In this document: positions 10,749 to 21,004 of the stretch, piece by piece
Position numbering within the stretch: position 1 is the first letter of the stretch
How the letters are laid out: each line of letters starts with the position of its first letter
DNA from: Ferribacterium limneticum
Lineage (GTDB): Bacteria; Pseudomonadota; Gammaproteobacteria; Burkholderiales; Rhodocyclaceae
DNA length: 64,000 nucleotides
Assembly (NCBI RefSeq): GCF_020510585.1
Contig: NZ_CP075190.1
Location: 3,408,001 to 3,472,000 of the forward strand
Reading direction: 5' to 3'
The notes under the pieces: model-generated
Database searches by the model: none
What the model was told of the DNA's origin: nothing
Seen by the model: the letters and a program-made list of their open reading frames with translations, nothing else
Program-made: the position numbers and the translations under genes

Positions 10749-11693
10749 ATGGAATTTTTCCGCATTCACAAAGACATTCCCTTCATGCGCCATGCGCTGA
10801 AGTTCAATGTCATCTCGCTCCTCACCTTCGTCCTCGCCGTCGTCTTCCTGTTCACCAAGGGCCTGCACCTGTCGGTCGAATTCACCGGCGGCACGTTGAT
10901 CGAAACCCATTACCAGCAGGCCGCCGATCTTGAAAAAATTCGCGGCGCGCTGGGCAAGGCTGGTTTCTCCGACTATGCCGTGCAGAACTTCGGTTCGTCG
11001 CAGGACGTCATGATCCGTCTGCCGCTGAAGAGCGACCAGAACACCAACCAGATTGGTGAATCGGTCATGAAGTCGCTGGAAGCCGAAGCGCCGGGCGCCG
11101 AATTGCGTCGCGTCGAATTCGTCGGCCCGCAGGTCGGCAAGGAACTCGCCGAAAACGGTGCGATGGCACTGCTGCTCGTCGTCATCGGCATCGTCATCTA
11201 CCTCGCTTTCCGCTTCGAATGGCGCTTCTCGGTATCGGCCATCATCGCCAACCTGCACGACGTGGTGATCATTCTCGGCTTCTTCGCCTTCTTCCAGTGG
11301 GAGTTCTCGCTGTCCGTGCTGGCTGCCGTCCTTGCCGTGCTCGGCTACTCGGTCAACGAGTCGGTCGTCGTCTTCGACCGGGTGCGCGAAACCTTCAAGA
11401 AGGTGCGTGGCCTGACCACGCCGCAAGTCCTCGACCACGCCATCACGAGCACGATCAGCCGGACCATCATCACCCACGGCTGTACGCAGCTCATGGTGCT
11501 GTCGATGCTGATCTTCGGCGGCGAAACCCTGCACTATTTCGCCATGGCTCTGACCATCGGCATCTGCTTCGGCATCTACTCCTCAGTCCTCGTCGCCAGC
11601 CCGCTGGTCATGTGGCTGGGCGTTTCGCGCGAACAGTTCATCACCAAGACCAAGGTCATCGAAGGTGCCAACGAGGATGGAGCTGTCGTTTAA
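10749..11693 (+). CDS. secF: protein translocase subunit SecF
   Basis: A 314-residue partner of SecD with six membrane helices. Signatures are VEFTGGTLIETHY near residue 40, RRVEFVGPQVGKEL, the helix pair LAFRFEWRFSVSAIIANLHD, GYSVNESVVVFDRVRE, and the C-terminal TISRTIITHG. AAGGAAAAACGAAA before the ATG is the ribosome site. Last gene of the operon, with a terminator 40 bases on. Confidence 0.97.
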   Translation: MEFFRIHKDIPFMRHALKFNVISLLTFVLAVVFLFTKGLHLSVEFTGGTLIETHYQQAADLEKIRGALGKAGFSDYAVQNFGSSQDVMIRLPLKSDQNTNQIGESVMKSLEAEAPGAELRRVEFVGPQVGKELAENGAMALLLVVIGIVIYLAFRFEWRFSVSAIIANLHDVVIILGFFAFFQWEFSLSVLAAVLAVLGYSVNESVVVFDRVRETFKKVRGLTTPQVLDHAITSTISRTIITHGCTQLMVLSMLIFGGETLHYFAMALTIGICFGIYSSVLVASPLVMWLGVSREQFITKTKVIEGANEDGAVV

Positions 11694-11732
11694 GCGAATC
11701 CTGCGGTCAACCGGGTTTACTACGTGAAACGT

Positions 11733-11768
11733 AAAAAAGCCGCCAAATTGAAATTGGCGGCTTTTTCT
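11733..11768 (+). terminator. intrinsic terminator after secF
   Basis: Stem GCCGCCAA (11739-11746) with TTGGCGGC (11754-11761), flanked by A and T runs, so it can work on both strands. It separates secF from the convergent FliD-like gene. Just upstream, 11702-11716 is a core copy of the dispersed motif (minus orientation). Confidence 0.85.
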
Positions 11769-11785
11769 TTGGGGTGAGACTGCGA

Positions 11786-12784
11786 CTAAACTCCGTAAAG
11801 CAGCTTGTAGGCTGCGGCGGCCTGCGTAATCGGGCTGGAGGACTGAGGCGTGTCACCTAGCCCGAATTCGCTCTGCAGGGCGGGTTTGTTTTCGCTGATG
11901 AAGTTAATCGCACGGCTCAAGTTATCCAGCCGGTTCTTGATGAAGTTGCCGTCAGAATTCAGCATTTCCGCCGATTTGGCGAAATTCGCACTGAACTCGT
12001 GCAGGGTATTCACGACCCCGGTCTTGTTGCTGGCCAGCGCAGAGTCCAGACGGGCTGTATCGAGCACCACCAGTTTGCTGCCGGGGTCAATGGTGAGGCC
12101 CATGTCGCTCAAGCCACGTACGCCATTCCGACCATTTAAAACAGTCGAAACACTTTGCTCCAACTCATAGCGGGACACCTGCGCGGCCTGGGTGCCGGCC
12201 AGAATCCCGTCAGTCTGCATGTCCGCATCGAAGCGCTTGACCCAGTCGTTGTACTGGCTTGCGAATTTCTGCAGCTGCGATTTGATATTTTCGTTATCGG
12301 TTGATGTACCGATGCCGTCGAGGTTCTGGGCATTCTGCTGCATCTCGGAAAGGGCAGACTGCATCTGGCTCAATTCAGAAAACTGCGATTGGTAGGCAAG
12401 CTCCTGTTTGTTGATAAAGGTCATCAACTGGTAAGCCGCTTCGGGTGCGGAAAGCGCGCTAACGCGGCCCGTCGCCGACAAACTGTTGATTGAGCCGCCA
12501 GCGCTCGACGACGCTACCGTAGTCACCGGCGAATTCAGCGAAGCCAGCAGCGCGTTCAGACCGCCTGAATCGTTGGCCAGCCCAGCCGTCGAGGATGAAT
12601 TCATCAGCGCGCCAAGCGTTTGCTCCTGGAGACTGGCAACACGCAGCGCAATATCCGAAAAAGAGACGCCCTGCACCGAATCCATACGCTGCCCGGTCCC
12701 GCCTGTGGACGTTTGATCGCTACTGCGACCCAGACTGGAAAGCGCAAGCTTGATATTTGCATTCGTTACATTGCTGGCTGACAT
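11786..12784 (-). CDS. FliD-like flagellar/filament-associated protein
   Basis: A 332-residue protein rich in Ser, Ala and Asn with no signal peptide. The C-terminal half resembles flagellar cap proteins: NGVRGLSDMGLTIDP, then VVLDTARLDSALASNKTGVV, followed by helices. Compare the FliD pattern 'L.DIGI....G.L.LD...L..AL..N...V'. The N-terminal half (DIALRVASLQEQTLGALM) is less familiar. It is shorter than typical FliD and is not beside flagellin, so it may be a relative with another role. A GGAGG site is 4-5 bases before the ATG. Confidence 0.5.
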   Translation of the reverse strand: MSASNVTNANIKLALSSLGRSSDQTSTGGTGQRMDSVQGVSFSDIALRVASLQEQTLGALMNSSSTAGLANDSGGLNALLASLNSPVTTVASSSAGGSINSLSATGRVSALSAPEAAYQLMTFINKQELAYQSQFSELSQMQSALSEMQQNAQNLDGIGTSTDNENIKSQLQKFASQYNDWVKRFDADMQTDGILAGTQAAQVSRYELEQSVSTVLNGRNGVRGLSDMGLTIDPGSKLVVLDTARLDSALASNKTGVVNTLHEFSANFAKSAEMLNSDGNFIKNRLDNLSRAINFISENKPALQSEFGLGDTPQSSSPITQAAAAYKLLYGV

Positions 12785-12906
12785 AAAACCTCCAACGGCG
12801 ATAAAGGAAGCGCTCCCCCTAGCCCTTTTCCTGGTTCACATACACGCAAGAAACAAGCCTTAGTGTGCGCCGATATCGCCAAGCGGGATAGCGTGCTTTC
12901 AGCCGT

Positions 12907-12955
12907 CCAGCACACCGGGTTTGGTGTGCTGGTTCGTTGCGGGAGTCGGCTCCCG
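12907..12955 (-). promoter_or_regulatory. two strong hairpins in the leader of the FliD-like gene
   Basis: In the 297 bases upstream of the FliD-like start there is a perfect 10-bp stem (12907-12916 with 12923-12932, six-base loop). Seven bases away is a 6-bp GC stem with a four-base loop (12940-12945 with 12950-12955). Neither is followed by a T run on the minus strand. They could be a structured 5' leader, or the end of the cytochrome b561 transcript. I do not recognise a known riboswitch class. The rest of 12785-13081 shows nothing further. Confidence 0.4.
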
Positions 12956-13081
12956 GGAAAGTTTCTCTTTTTGGGGCTATTCACCTAATTTGTGACGTCG
13001 CCTGACCGAAGCTTTGCCGGCAGAAACTGCCGATCTCGGCCCCGGCTTAAATCACGGCACGCCCACTGCCTTCACGCCCAA

Positions 13082-13774
13082 TCACCAGCTCGGCGTTTCC
13101 ACCGCTGGCAGGAGGGGTGGAGGCTCAGGTAACCAGGCCCCACTGGCGCCATAGACCACTGCACCAGCGATGCTCACGGCAACGACCAAGGCGACCATTC
13201 CGCCACCCTTGGCTGACTCGCCGGATACCCCTTCCTTCCAGCCTGTAATCATCGGCTTGACCAGGTTGTCTTTCTTGAAGTGACCATGGAAGGCAACGGC
13301 AACAACATGGAGGACGACGAGGGCGATCAGCACATTGGAGAGCAGTTCGTGAATACCGCTCAGGCGATCGCTCAGCGACTTGTCGATCAGTTCAAACAAA
13401 GGGCCGACGAAGGCGATGTCGTCGTTGGCGAACAGGCCGCTGAGGACTTGTACGGTCAACAGGAAAATAAGGCTAAAAACGGAAAGTCCGCCAAGCGGAT
13501 TGTGGCCCACGCCGCGCCATTCGCCTTTCAGATAGACCTTGATTTTGGCCGGCGTCGGGAAGAACTGGGCGAAGCGCGCATAGGTCGAGCCGGCGAAGCC
13601 CCAGACGATACGAAAGGCGATCAGGCCGATGATCGCCAGCCCGATCTTGCCGTGCAGGTCGATCAGCTTGCCGCCCAGTTGTCCGCTGACGATCGCCGCG
13701 ATGACGGCGAGCGCCAGCAGCCAGTGAAACAGGCGGGTGGGCAGATCCCAGAGGCGAATTCGTTGGCTGTTCAT
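13082..13774 (-). CDS. cytochrome b561-type membrane cytochrome b
   Basis: A 230-residue integral membrane protein of the Ni,Fe-hydrogenase/cytochrome b561 group, expected to carry two hemes and pass electrons between quinones and a c-type cytochrome. The start MNSQRIRLWDLPTRLFHW matches the family; longer in-frame starts are unlikely. Candidate heme ligands are the His in RLFHW, in DLHGKIG, in GIHELLSN and in VVLHVVAVAFHG. There are about four membrane helices plus a C-terminal one near VALVVAVSIAGAVV. It lies directly downstream of cytochrome c', a pairing known in proteobacteria. Confidence 0.88.
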   Translation of the reverse strand: MNSQRIRLWDLPTRLFHWLLALAVIAAIVSGQLGGKLIDLHGKIGLAIIGLIAFRIVWGFAGSTYARFAQFFPTPAKIKVYLKGEWRGVGHNPLGGLSVFSLIFLLTVQVLSGLFANDDIAFVGPLFELIDKSLSDRLSGIHELLSNVLIALVVLHVVAVAFHGHFKKDNLVKPMITGWKEGVSGESAKGGGMVALVVAVSIAGAVVYGASGAWLPEPPPLLPAVETPSW

Positions 13775-13792
13775 GTGCGCTACCTTGCTTGG

Positions 13793-13818
13793 TAAAAAAA
13801 CAGGCACCCGCAGGTGCC
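13793..13818 (-). terminator. intrinsic terminator between cytochrome c' and b561 genes
   Basis: On the minus strand GGCACC-TGCG-GGTGCC (13803-13818) is followed by a T run (A run at 13793-13800). It sits right after the cytochrome c' stop, so the c-type protein is probably made in excess and the b561 gene read by leak-through. Confidence 0.7.
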
Positions 13819-13842
13819 CGTGGCTGCGATCGAAATACGGCT

Positions 13843-14298
13843 TTATTTCTTGGCCTTGAAGTCTTCGTGGCAACCCTTGCAGGAGTCGCTCAGCTTGCCC
13901 AGTTGGGCGCCGACAGCAGCGGCGTCGCCAGTGGCAGCGACCTTGGCCATTTCGTTGGCTTCCTTGTTGAAGACGGTGGCAACCTTGCCGACCTTTTCCT
14001 TGTCGGTAAAGATGCCCGGCTTGGCGCGGGTATCTTCCCAGCCCTTGCCCTTGTCGCTACCCGGCACATAGAGCGCGCCCATGCCGGAATTGGCAATGGC
14101 CTGGATGGCGTTGGCCGCCTTGATCACTTCTTCCTTGTTGTAGGTACCTTCGACGTTCATCTTGATGCGCTGCATGTTCCAGGCCATGAAAGCATAACCG
14201 GACTGGCGGAACTTGATGGCGTCTTCAACCTTGACCTGAGCAGCGGCAGTGCCAGCCAGGGTGACGGTCAACAGGGCGAGCAGAAGCTTGGATTTCAT
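13843..14298 (-). CDS. cytochrome c'
   Basis: A 151-residue periplasmic c-type cytochrome. It has a signal peptide (1-20, MKSKLLLALLTVTLAGTAAA), a four-helix bundle sequence with IKFRQSGYAFMAWNMQRIKM, and the C-terminal heme site CKGCH near residue 140. That late position is typical of cytochrome c' and cytochrome c556. Members bind NO or act as electron carriers. The start is set by the signal peptide and a GAGAATACGC region upstream. The gene pairs with the b561 cytochrome. Confidence 0.92.
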   Translation of the reverse strand: MKSKLLLALLTVTLAGTAAAQVKVEDAIKFRQSGYAFMAWNMQRIKMNVEGTYNKEEVIKAANAIQAIANSGMGALYVPGSDKGKGWEDTRAKPGIFTDKEKVGKVATVFNKEANEMAKVAATGDAAAVGAQLGKLSDSCKGCHEDFKAKK

Positions 14299-14461
14299 TG
14301 CGTATTCTCCGTTTTCATTGAGGAAAGGTGGGCTGCGTCTGGTAAACGACCAAAACCCGCGATTTATTCCATGAAAATTATAACTTGCTAATATGACATC
14401 GCCGTTGATCTTTGCCGTGAGCATTTTTCACAGCCATGTGAGCCATTTTGAATAGCCTGAA

Positions 14462-14779
14462 TCAGACAGCGAAAGCGTGCTTGACGCGCAGCGTCGGCGC
14501 CCCCTGCTCGATGGCGATGAGGCGGGCAATGTTCGGGTGTTTGCCCGGATTGGCGCGCTCGTCTTCGCTGTGCTCGGCAAAGATTTCCATGCCCTTTTTG
14601 GCGGCCTCGACGTTGATCGACCCGTAGGTCTGCGCCAGATGGTTATACACCGCCAGCGAACCCTGGCTGCCCGCCTTGTTTTCAATGCTGGCGACCACAT
14701 TGCCCTCGGCGTCGAGCAGGTTGATGGCAGCCAGGTGCGAGATGCCCGGCAGTTTTTTCAGGTTTTCAGCAAAAGACAT
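14462..14779 (-). CDS. DUF2322 family protein
   Basis: A 105-residue cytoplasmic protein of unknown function. MSFAENLKKLPGISHLAAIN, the middle GSLAVYNHLAQTYG and the end HPNIARLIAIEQG match what I recall of DUF2322. I took the ATG at 14779, which shares one base with the stop of the upstream zinc-ribbon gene. An in-frame ATG nine bases earlier is also possible. Such overlap implies translational coupling. Confidence 0.75.
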   Translation of the reverse strand: MSFAENLKKLPGISHLAAINLLDAEGNVVASIENKAGSQGSLAVYNHLAQTYGSINVEAAKKGMEIFAEHSEDERANPGKHPNIARLIAIEQGAPTLRVKHAFAV

Positions 14780-15054
14780 TATTTCCATTCCCGTTTGGCT
14801 TTGACCAGGCCGATGATCAGCCCGGTGGTAAAGGTGACGGCCGGCAAGATGAAGGCAATGGCCTTGATGCCGCGCTCGGCGCCAAAATCAAAGAGCAGCC
14901 AGGCGGCCGGCAGCAGACCGAGAAACAGGCCGATCAGCCCACCCCGGATGCCCCCCCGGATCACGTCGCGATCCGAGGTTTTGCGCTCACCGGTGCAATG
15001 CGGACAGTAGATGGCGTCGGCCGGCACTTCCTGCCCGCATTTGCTGCATTTCAT
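14779..15054 (-). CDS. zinc-ribbon membrane protein
   Basis: A 91-residue protein. The N-terminal zinc ribbon has CSKCGQEVP and YCPHC, so four Cys likely bind zinc. Two membrane helices follow (about 36-53 and 64-83), with a GGIRGGLIG turn before the first. Function unknown. It lies immediately after purB on the same strand and overlaps the DUF2322 gene by one base, making a purB-ribbon-DUF2322 unit. Confidence 0.75.
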   Translation of the reverse strand: MKCSKCGQEVPADAIYCPHCTGERKTSDRDVIRGGIRGGLIGLFLGLLPAAWLLFDFGAERGIKAIAFILPAVTFTTGLIIGLVKAKREWK

Positions 15055-15055
15055 A

Positions 15056-16453
<1,398 letters not shown>

Positions 16454-16517
16454 TTACCCGCCCGGCGGAGCCGTCGCCATACGCTATAATCGAAGTCCCC
16501 AAATCAGAGAGCGCACG

Positions 16518-17126
16518 ATGAAGCTGATCGGCTCCCATACCAGCCCCTACGTACGCAAAGTGCGCATCGTGCTGGCCGAAAAAAAGATCGACTACGAATT
16601 CGTCATCGATTCACCGTGGACGGAAGATAGCAAGGTTCCCGACATCAACCCGCTGGGCAAAGTCCCGGTGCTGGTACTCGACGACCACACCCCGCTCTTC
16701 GACTCCCGCGTCATCGTCGAGTACATCGACAACGTCACGCCCAACAACAAGTTGTTCCCGGCGCCCAATCGCGAACGGACCGAAGTCAAGCGCTGGGAAG
16801 CCTTGGCTGACGGCGTGCTCGATGCGGCGGTCAGCGCCCTGCTCGAAGGCAAACGCCCGAAAAAGGAGCAGAGCTCTGGCTGGATAGAGCGCCAGCACGG
16901 CAAGGTGACGCGCGGCCTCGCCTTCATGGCACACGAACTCGGCGACAAGAGCTTCTGCATGGGCACCCACATTTCGATGGCCGATATCGCCGTCGGCACC
17001 GCCCTGGGTTATCTGAGCTTCCGTTTCCCCACCATCAACTGGCAGGAAAACCACCCGAACCTCAGCAAGCTCTACGACAAGCTGATGCTGCGCCCGCCCT
17101 TCGCGGATACCGTGCCGCACGACTGA
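16518..17126 (+). CDS. glutathione S-transferase
   Basis: A 202-residue cytoplasmic protein. Its thioredoxin-like N-terminal domain begins MKLIGSHTSPYVRKVRIVLAEK, where the Ser of TSPYVRK is the likely glutathione-activating residue. NPLGKVPVLVLDD and DSRVIVEYID complete the glutathione site. An all-helical C-terminal domain holds MADIAVGTALGY. The start is the ATG at 16518; a -10-like TATAAT lies near 16485. The substrate is not predictable. It is divergent from purB. Confidence 0.93.
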   Translation: MKLIGSHTSPYVRKVRIVLAEKKIDYEFVIDSPWTEDSKVPDINPLGKVPVLVLDDHTPLFDSRVIVEYIDNVTPNNKLFPAPNRERTEVKRWEALADGVLDAAVSALLEGKRPKKEQSSGWIERQHGKVTRGLAFMAHELGDKSFCMGTHISMADIAVGTALGYLSFRFPTINWQENHPNLSKLYDKLMLRPPFADTVPHD

Positions 17127-17147
17127 CTTGCCTTATCGCCAGAGATG

Positions 17148-17181
17148 ACAGGGGTGCCCGTGGGCACCCCTGTTTTTTTTG
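17148..17181 (+). terminator. intrinsic terminator after the glutathione S-transferase gene
   Basis: A perfect 12-bp stem, ACAGGGGTGCCC with GGGCACCCCTGT (17148-17173) and a two-base loop, followed by eight T. Confidence 0.92.
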
Positions 17182-17273
17182 CTGGTCCGGATTCTGACCT
17201 CGCCCGAATGAACCACCCGACCACGCCAAGGTCAACTGTTCATAAACCATAAAAATGTGCGAGGCATACGGCC

Positions 17274-17879
17274 GTGAAACCCTTCCCAGATAACGTACCG
17301 ATGGATAAAGTCGCGCTCTCCCTTGCCACTGCCTTGGGAGCACGTGATCTCCACACCCGCGCGCACTCCGACCGGGTCGTCCACCTCTCCACCGAACTGG
17401 GGCAGTACATCGAACTTTCCGACGACGAACTTGAAATGCTGGCTTTGGGAGCCCAATTCCACGACTTGGGGAAAATCGGCATTCCGGACAAGGTGCTACG
17501 CAAACCGGCCGCCTTCGAAGAAGACGAATGGGTGTGCATGAAACAGCACGCGGTGATCGGCGAACAGATCATTCTCGCCATCAATGGCGAAAATTCGCCG
17601 GGCATTGCCCGCACGGTGCGCCATCATCATGAGCACTTCGACGGCTCAGGCTATCCGGACGGGCTGCGCGGCACGGATATTCCGCTCTATTCTCGAATCA
17701 TTTCTCTAGCCGACAGCTACGACGCGATGATCGAAACCCGGGCCTACCACAAGGCACGACAGCACAAGGAAGTCATGGCCATCCTGGACAGCGAGGCCGG
17801 GAGCAAGCACGACCCCGATCTGCTGCATGCCTTCTGTCTGACCATTGAAAAATCGTCCATGCGTGGCACCGACGCCTGA
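17274..17879 (+). CDS. HD-GYP domain protein, probable c-di-GMP phosphodiesterase
   Basis: A 201-residue, single-domain HD-GYP protein. It has the metal-binding FHDLGKIGIPD, a KQHAVIGEQI helix, HHHEHFDGSGYPDGLRG with the GYP signature, and LADSYDAM. All key residues are present, so it should hydrolyse c-di-GMP. There is no attached sensor or receiver domain, which is unusual. The start is a GTG at 17274; an ATG at 17301 (MDKVALS) is an alternative and would lose nine residues. Confidence 0.88.
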   Translation: MKPFPDNVPMDKVALSLATALGARDLHTRAHSDRVVHLSTELGQYIELSDDELEMLALGAQFHDLGKIGIPDKVLRKPAAFEEDEWVCMKQHAVIGEQIILAINGENSPGIARTVRHHHEHFDGSGYPDGLRGTDIPLYSRIISLADSYDAMIETRAYHKARQHKEVMAILDSEAGSKHDPDLLHAFCLTIEKSSMRGTDA

Positions 17880-17885
17880 GCGCGC

Positions 17886-18983
17886 TTAACGGATAACGCC
17901 GCCGCCGAGACAGACGCGACTCTCGTAGAGCACCACCGACTGCCCCGGCGTGAGCGCCCACTGCGGCTCGGCAAAGCGGATTTCGCAGCTTTCGCCATCG
18001 ACCCGCTCGACCTCACAGGGCTGATCGGCTGTCCGGTAACGCGGCTTGGCCGTATAAACCCAGTGCGTATGCGGCGCCTGCGCCGACACCCATGACAGCT
18101 GCTCGGCGACCAGATCGCCTCGCAGCAAGGCCGGGTGATCGTGGCCCTGGACGACGTAGAGCACGTTCTTTTCCATGTCCTTGCCAACCACGAACCAGGC
18201 GTCGTGATCGCCGCCGCCGGGCTGGCCTTTTTCCTTCAGGCCGCCAATGTGCAGGCCCTTGCGCTGGCCCATGGTGTGGAACATCAGACCATCGTGCTCG
18301 CCGAGCACCTTGCCATCGTCGAGGCGGCGGATTTCGCCCTTTTTCGGCGGCAGGTAACGACTGAGAAAATCCTTGAACGGCCGTTCGCCGATGAAGCAAA
18401 TGCCGGTCGAATCCTTCTTGGCCGCGACATGCAAGCCTTCCGCCTCGGCGATCTTCCGCACTTCGCGTTTGTAGATATCGGCCAGCGGAAACAGCGTTTT
18501 CGACAGTTGCGCCTGATTCAGGCGGTAAAGGAAATAGCTCTGGTCCTTGGTCCCGTCCTCGGCCTTGAGCAACTGGTATTCGCCGTTGAATTCGCGCACG
18601 CCGGCGTAGTGGCCGGTGGCGATCTTGTCGGCGCCAAGCTGCATGGCGTGGTCGAGGAAGGCCTTGAACTTGATTTCGGAATTGCACAGGATGTCCGGGT
18701 TTGGCGTCCGCCCGGCCTGGTATTCGCTGAGAAACTCGGCGAATACGCGCTCGCGGTATTCGGCGGCGAAATTGACCACCTCGACGTCGATGCCGATGCG
18801 GTCGGCGACGCTCATCACGTCGATCAGATCCTGGCGCGAAGAGCAGTATTCCTCGGTGTCGTCGTCTTCCCAGTTCTTCATGAACAGGCCGATCACCTTC
18901 CAGCCCTGACGCTTGAGCAGCAGTGCTGCCACGGAGGAATCAACGCCGCCGGACAAGCCGACGACCACGGTTTTTTCAGACAT
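17886..18983 (-). CDS. mnmA: tRNA 2-thiouridylase
   Basis: A 365-residue enzyme that puts sulfur on U34 of tRNAs for Lys, Glu and Gln. The PP-loop [15 protein letters not shown] binds [14 protein letters not shown] and [12 protein letters not shown] carry the two catalytic cysteines. [10 protein letters not shown] is also conserved. The start MSEKTVVVG overlaps the preceding gene's stop by 8 bases. The order nudJ-(lipoprotein-like)-mnmA recalls nudJ-mnmA in enterobacteria. Confidence 0.97.
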   Translation of the reverse strand: MSEKTVVVGLSGGVDSSVAALLLKRQGWKVIGLFMKNWEDDDTEEYCSSRQDLIDVMSVADRIGIDVEVVNFAAEYRERVFAEFLSEYQAGRTPNPDILCNSEIKFKAFLDHAMQLGADKIATGHYAGVREFNGEYQLLKAEDGTKDQSYFLYRLNQAQLSKTLFPLADIYKREVRKIAEAEGLHVAAKKDSTGICFIGERPFKDFLSRYLPPKKGEIRRLDDGKVLGEHDGLMFHTMGQRKGLHIGGLKEKGQPGGGDHDAWFVVGKDMEKNVLYVVQGHDHPALLRGDLVAEQLSWVSAQAPHTHWVYTAKPRYRTADQPCEVERVDGESCEIRFAEPQWALTPGQSVVLYESRVCLGGGVIR

Positions 18984-19530
18984 CGGGCCCAGCCCCTTTC
19001 TTCCATTCACCCAGCGGCAAAATCACCGCTGGCTGTCCATTATCGACGAACCAGCTATCGACGACGAAGCGAGGCACTTCGCCATCCGTTTTTTCCTCGA
19101 TCACCGCCGACCAGTGCACGAAAAATACGGTGGCGACGTCCCGCACCACCGGCTCCAGAACCCGGTGCCAACGCAGGTAGCCACGCGCCTCAAGCAGCTT
19201 GAGCAGGCGCGTCGTCGAGGTCGAGTGATCGAGGCAATCCATCTTGCCGGGGACATGCCCATCATCGTAGTTGCCACCGCGGTCGTTGTGGATGTCCGAC
19301 TGCTCGCCAGCCCAGGCGTAAAGCCGACCGACTACCTCGGATATCATTTTTCGCTCATTTTCCGGGTTGACCGCAGCAAACAGCATGCGCCGCACTTCGC
19401 CGAGCTGCCCTTCGGTGAACCGGATGTCGGCCTGCGCCAGACAACCATAGCCATAACAAATGCGCACCGTTTCGTCGGCGTGCAGCACGCCCGGGAGCAC
19501 GAGCAGAAGCGAAAGCAGCCAGCGACGCAT
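18976..19530 (-). CDS. secreted hypothetical protein between nudJ and mnmA
   Basis: A 184-residue protein with a signal peptide ([20 protein letters not shown], cleavage near HA-DE), so it acts in the periplasm or outside. The mature part has [24 protein letters not shown] and several conserved-looking Trp. The Cys-Asp-His arrangement is suggestive of a papain or transglutaminase-like fold, but this is a guess. The start at 19530 shares a base with the nudJ stop, and its end overlaps mnmA, so all three are co-translated. An antisense copy of the dispersed motif lies at 19341-19380. Confidence 0.65.
   Translation of the reverse strand: MRRWLLSLLLVLPGVLHADETVRICYGYGCLAQADIRFTEGQLGEVRRMLFAAVNPENERKMISEVVGRLYAWAGEQSDIHNDRGGNYDDGHVPGKMDCLDHSTSTTRLLKLLEARGYLRWHRVLEPVVRDVATVFFVHWSAVIEEKTDGEVPRFVVDSWFVDNGQPAVILPLGEWKKGAGPDV
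19341..19380 (+). repeat. dispersed motif copy inside the secreted protein gene
   Basis: CATTTTCCGGGTTGACCGCAGC, antisense to the gene, read A-A-V-N-P-E-N. Confidence 0.6.
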
Positions 19531-19979
19531 CAGTCGTAATGCACGAGCAGGTCGAGCGGATATTGCTTGCCGGCTATCAGATCCTCGATGCACTGGAGGA
19601 TCAGCGGGCTGCGATGGCGGGCCTGTGTCGCCTTGACCTCATCGAGCGTCAGCCAGCGCGCCGCGACGATGCCCTCATCGAGTGGGCGATCCGCCTCGTA
19701 ACCGCGCAATTCGCCAGCGAAGGCGAAGCGCAGGTAGGTCGTATCCTCCTTGGTCGGATGCGTCCAGTTATAGACGCCGACCAGATGCGTCGGCTTGAAG
19801 TGGTAGGCCGTTTCTTCGAGCGCCTCGCGGGCCACGGCAGCGAGCAGCGACTCGCCCTCTTCAAGATGGCCGGCTGGCTGATTGAAGGCCAGCCCCGCCT
19901 CGGTTTCTTCCTCGACGAGCAGGAATTTGCCGTCACGCTGAACAACAGCGGCAACAGTAACGTGGGGTTTCCAGACCAT
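19530..19979 (-). CDS. nudJ: Nudix phosphohydrolase
   Basis: A 149-residue Nudix enzyme. The Nudix box begins at GHLEEGESLLAAVARE and ends EALEETAY, with the metal-binding REXXEE core intact. In E. coli NudJ hydrolyses thiamine and nucleoside pyrophosphates. First gene of a unit with the secreted protein and mnmA, sharing a TGATG overlap with the former. Confidence 0.88.
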   Translation of the reverse strand: MVWKPHVTVAAVVQRDGKFLLVEEETEAGLAFNQPAGHLEEGESLLAAVAREALEETAYHFKPTHLVGVYNWTHPTKEDTTYLRFAFAGELRGYEADRPLDEGIVAARWLTLDEVKATQARHRSPLILQCIEDLIAGKQYPLDLLVHYD

Positions 19980-20068
19980 GGTGAAGCTCTATCGGCAAAA
20001 CCGTTATTTTAACGTCTGATTTCGGCTAGAATTGTGGGCTTTTACAGGCGCAACACGGAGAATCGAAC

Positions 20069-20989
20069 ATGTCCATGTCGGATCGCGACGGCTTTATTTG
20101 GCAAGACGGAAAACTGGTGCCCTGGCGCGAAGCCACCACCCACGTCCTTACCCACTCGCTGCACTACGGCATGGGCGTATTCGAGGGCGTCCGAGCCTAC
20201 AAGACCGAACGCGGCACGGCAATTTTCCGTCTCAAGGAGCACACCGAGCGCCTGTTCCGTTCGGCTCACATCTTCCAGATGCAGATGCCCTACGACGCCG
20301 AAACGCTGATCGAGGCCCAGAAGGAAGTCATCCGCGCCAACAATCTCGAATCCGGTTACCTGCGCCCGCTCGCCTTCTACGGCTCGGAAAAAATGGGCGT
20401 CTCGCCCAAGGGTGCCAAGGTGCACATCATCATCGCCGCCTGGCCGTGGGGCGCCTACCTCGGCGAGGAAGGCATGGAGCGCGGCATCCGCATCAAGACC
20501 TCGTCCTTCACCCGCCATCATGTGAATATCACCATGGTGCGCGCCAAGGCATCGGGCAACTACATGAACTCCATCCTCGCCAACAACGAGGCCACCGGTG
20601 ACGGCTACGACGAAGCCCTGCTGCTCGACACCGAAGGCTATGTCTGCGAAGGCTCCGGCGAGAACATCTTCATCGTCAAGAACGGCAAGCTGTACACGCC
20701 GGACCTGACGGCCTGCCTCGAAGGCATCACGCGCGCCACGATCATTCAGCTGGCCGGCGAACTGGGCATCCCGGTCATCGAGAAACGCATCACCCGCGAC
20801 GAAGTCTATTGCGCCGACGAAGCCTTCTTCACCGGCACCGCCGCTGAAGTGACGCCGATCCGCGAACTCGACAACCGCCAGATTGGCGCCGGCCATCGCG
20901 GCCCGGTCACCAAGGTGCTGCAGGAAAAATACTTCGACGTGGTCTATGGCCGCTCCGCGGCCCACGCCGACTGGCTGGCCACCGTCTAA
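20069..20989 (+). CDS. ilvE: branched-chain amino acid aminotransferase
   Basis: A 306-residue class IV PLP enzyme that makes or breaks down Leu, Ile and Val. Its motifs are HYGMGVFEGVRAY near the N-terminus, the PLP Lys at residue 160 (VRAKASGNYMNS), GYDEALLLDTEGYVCEGSGENIF, and ITRATIIQLA. The start ATG at 20069 has a GGAG site; a TAGAAT at 20027 may be its -10. The small zinc-finger gene follows 15 bases later. Confidence 0.96.
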   Translation: MSMSDRDGFIWQDGKLVPWREATTHVLTHSLHYGMGVFEGVRAYKTERGTAIFRLKEHTERLFRSAHIFQMQMPYDAETLIEAQKEVIRANNLESGYLRPLAFYGSEKMGVSPKGAKVHIIIAAWPWGAYLGEEGMERGIRIKTSSFTRHHVNITMVRAKASGNYMNSILANNEATGDGYDEALLLDTEGYVCEGSGENIFIVKNGKLYTPDLTACLEGITRATIIQLAGELGIPVIEKRITRDEVYCADEAFFTGTAAEVTPIRELDNRQIGAGHRGPVTKVLQEKYFDVVYGRSAAHADWLATV

Positions 20990-21004
20990 TTCAGGGAGAA
21001 AACG

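Noticed and set aside
9750..11534. 594-codon minus-strand frame opposite secD and secF
   Set aside because: It spans both real genes and is rich in Asp, Gln and Arg without a domain; a composition artefact.
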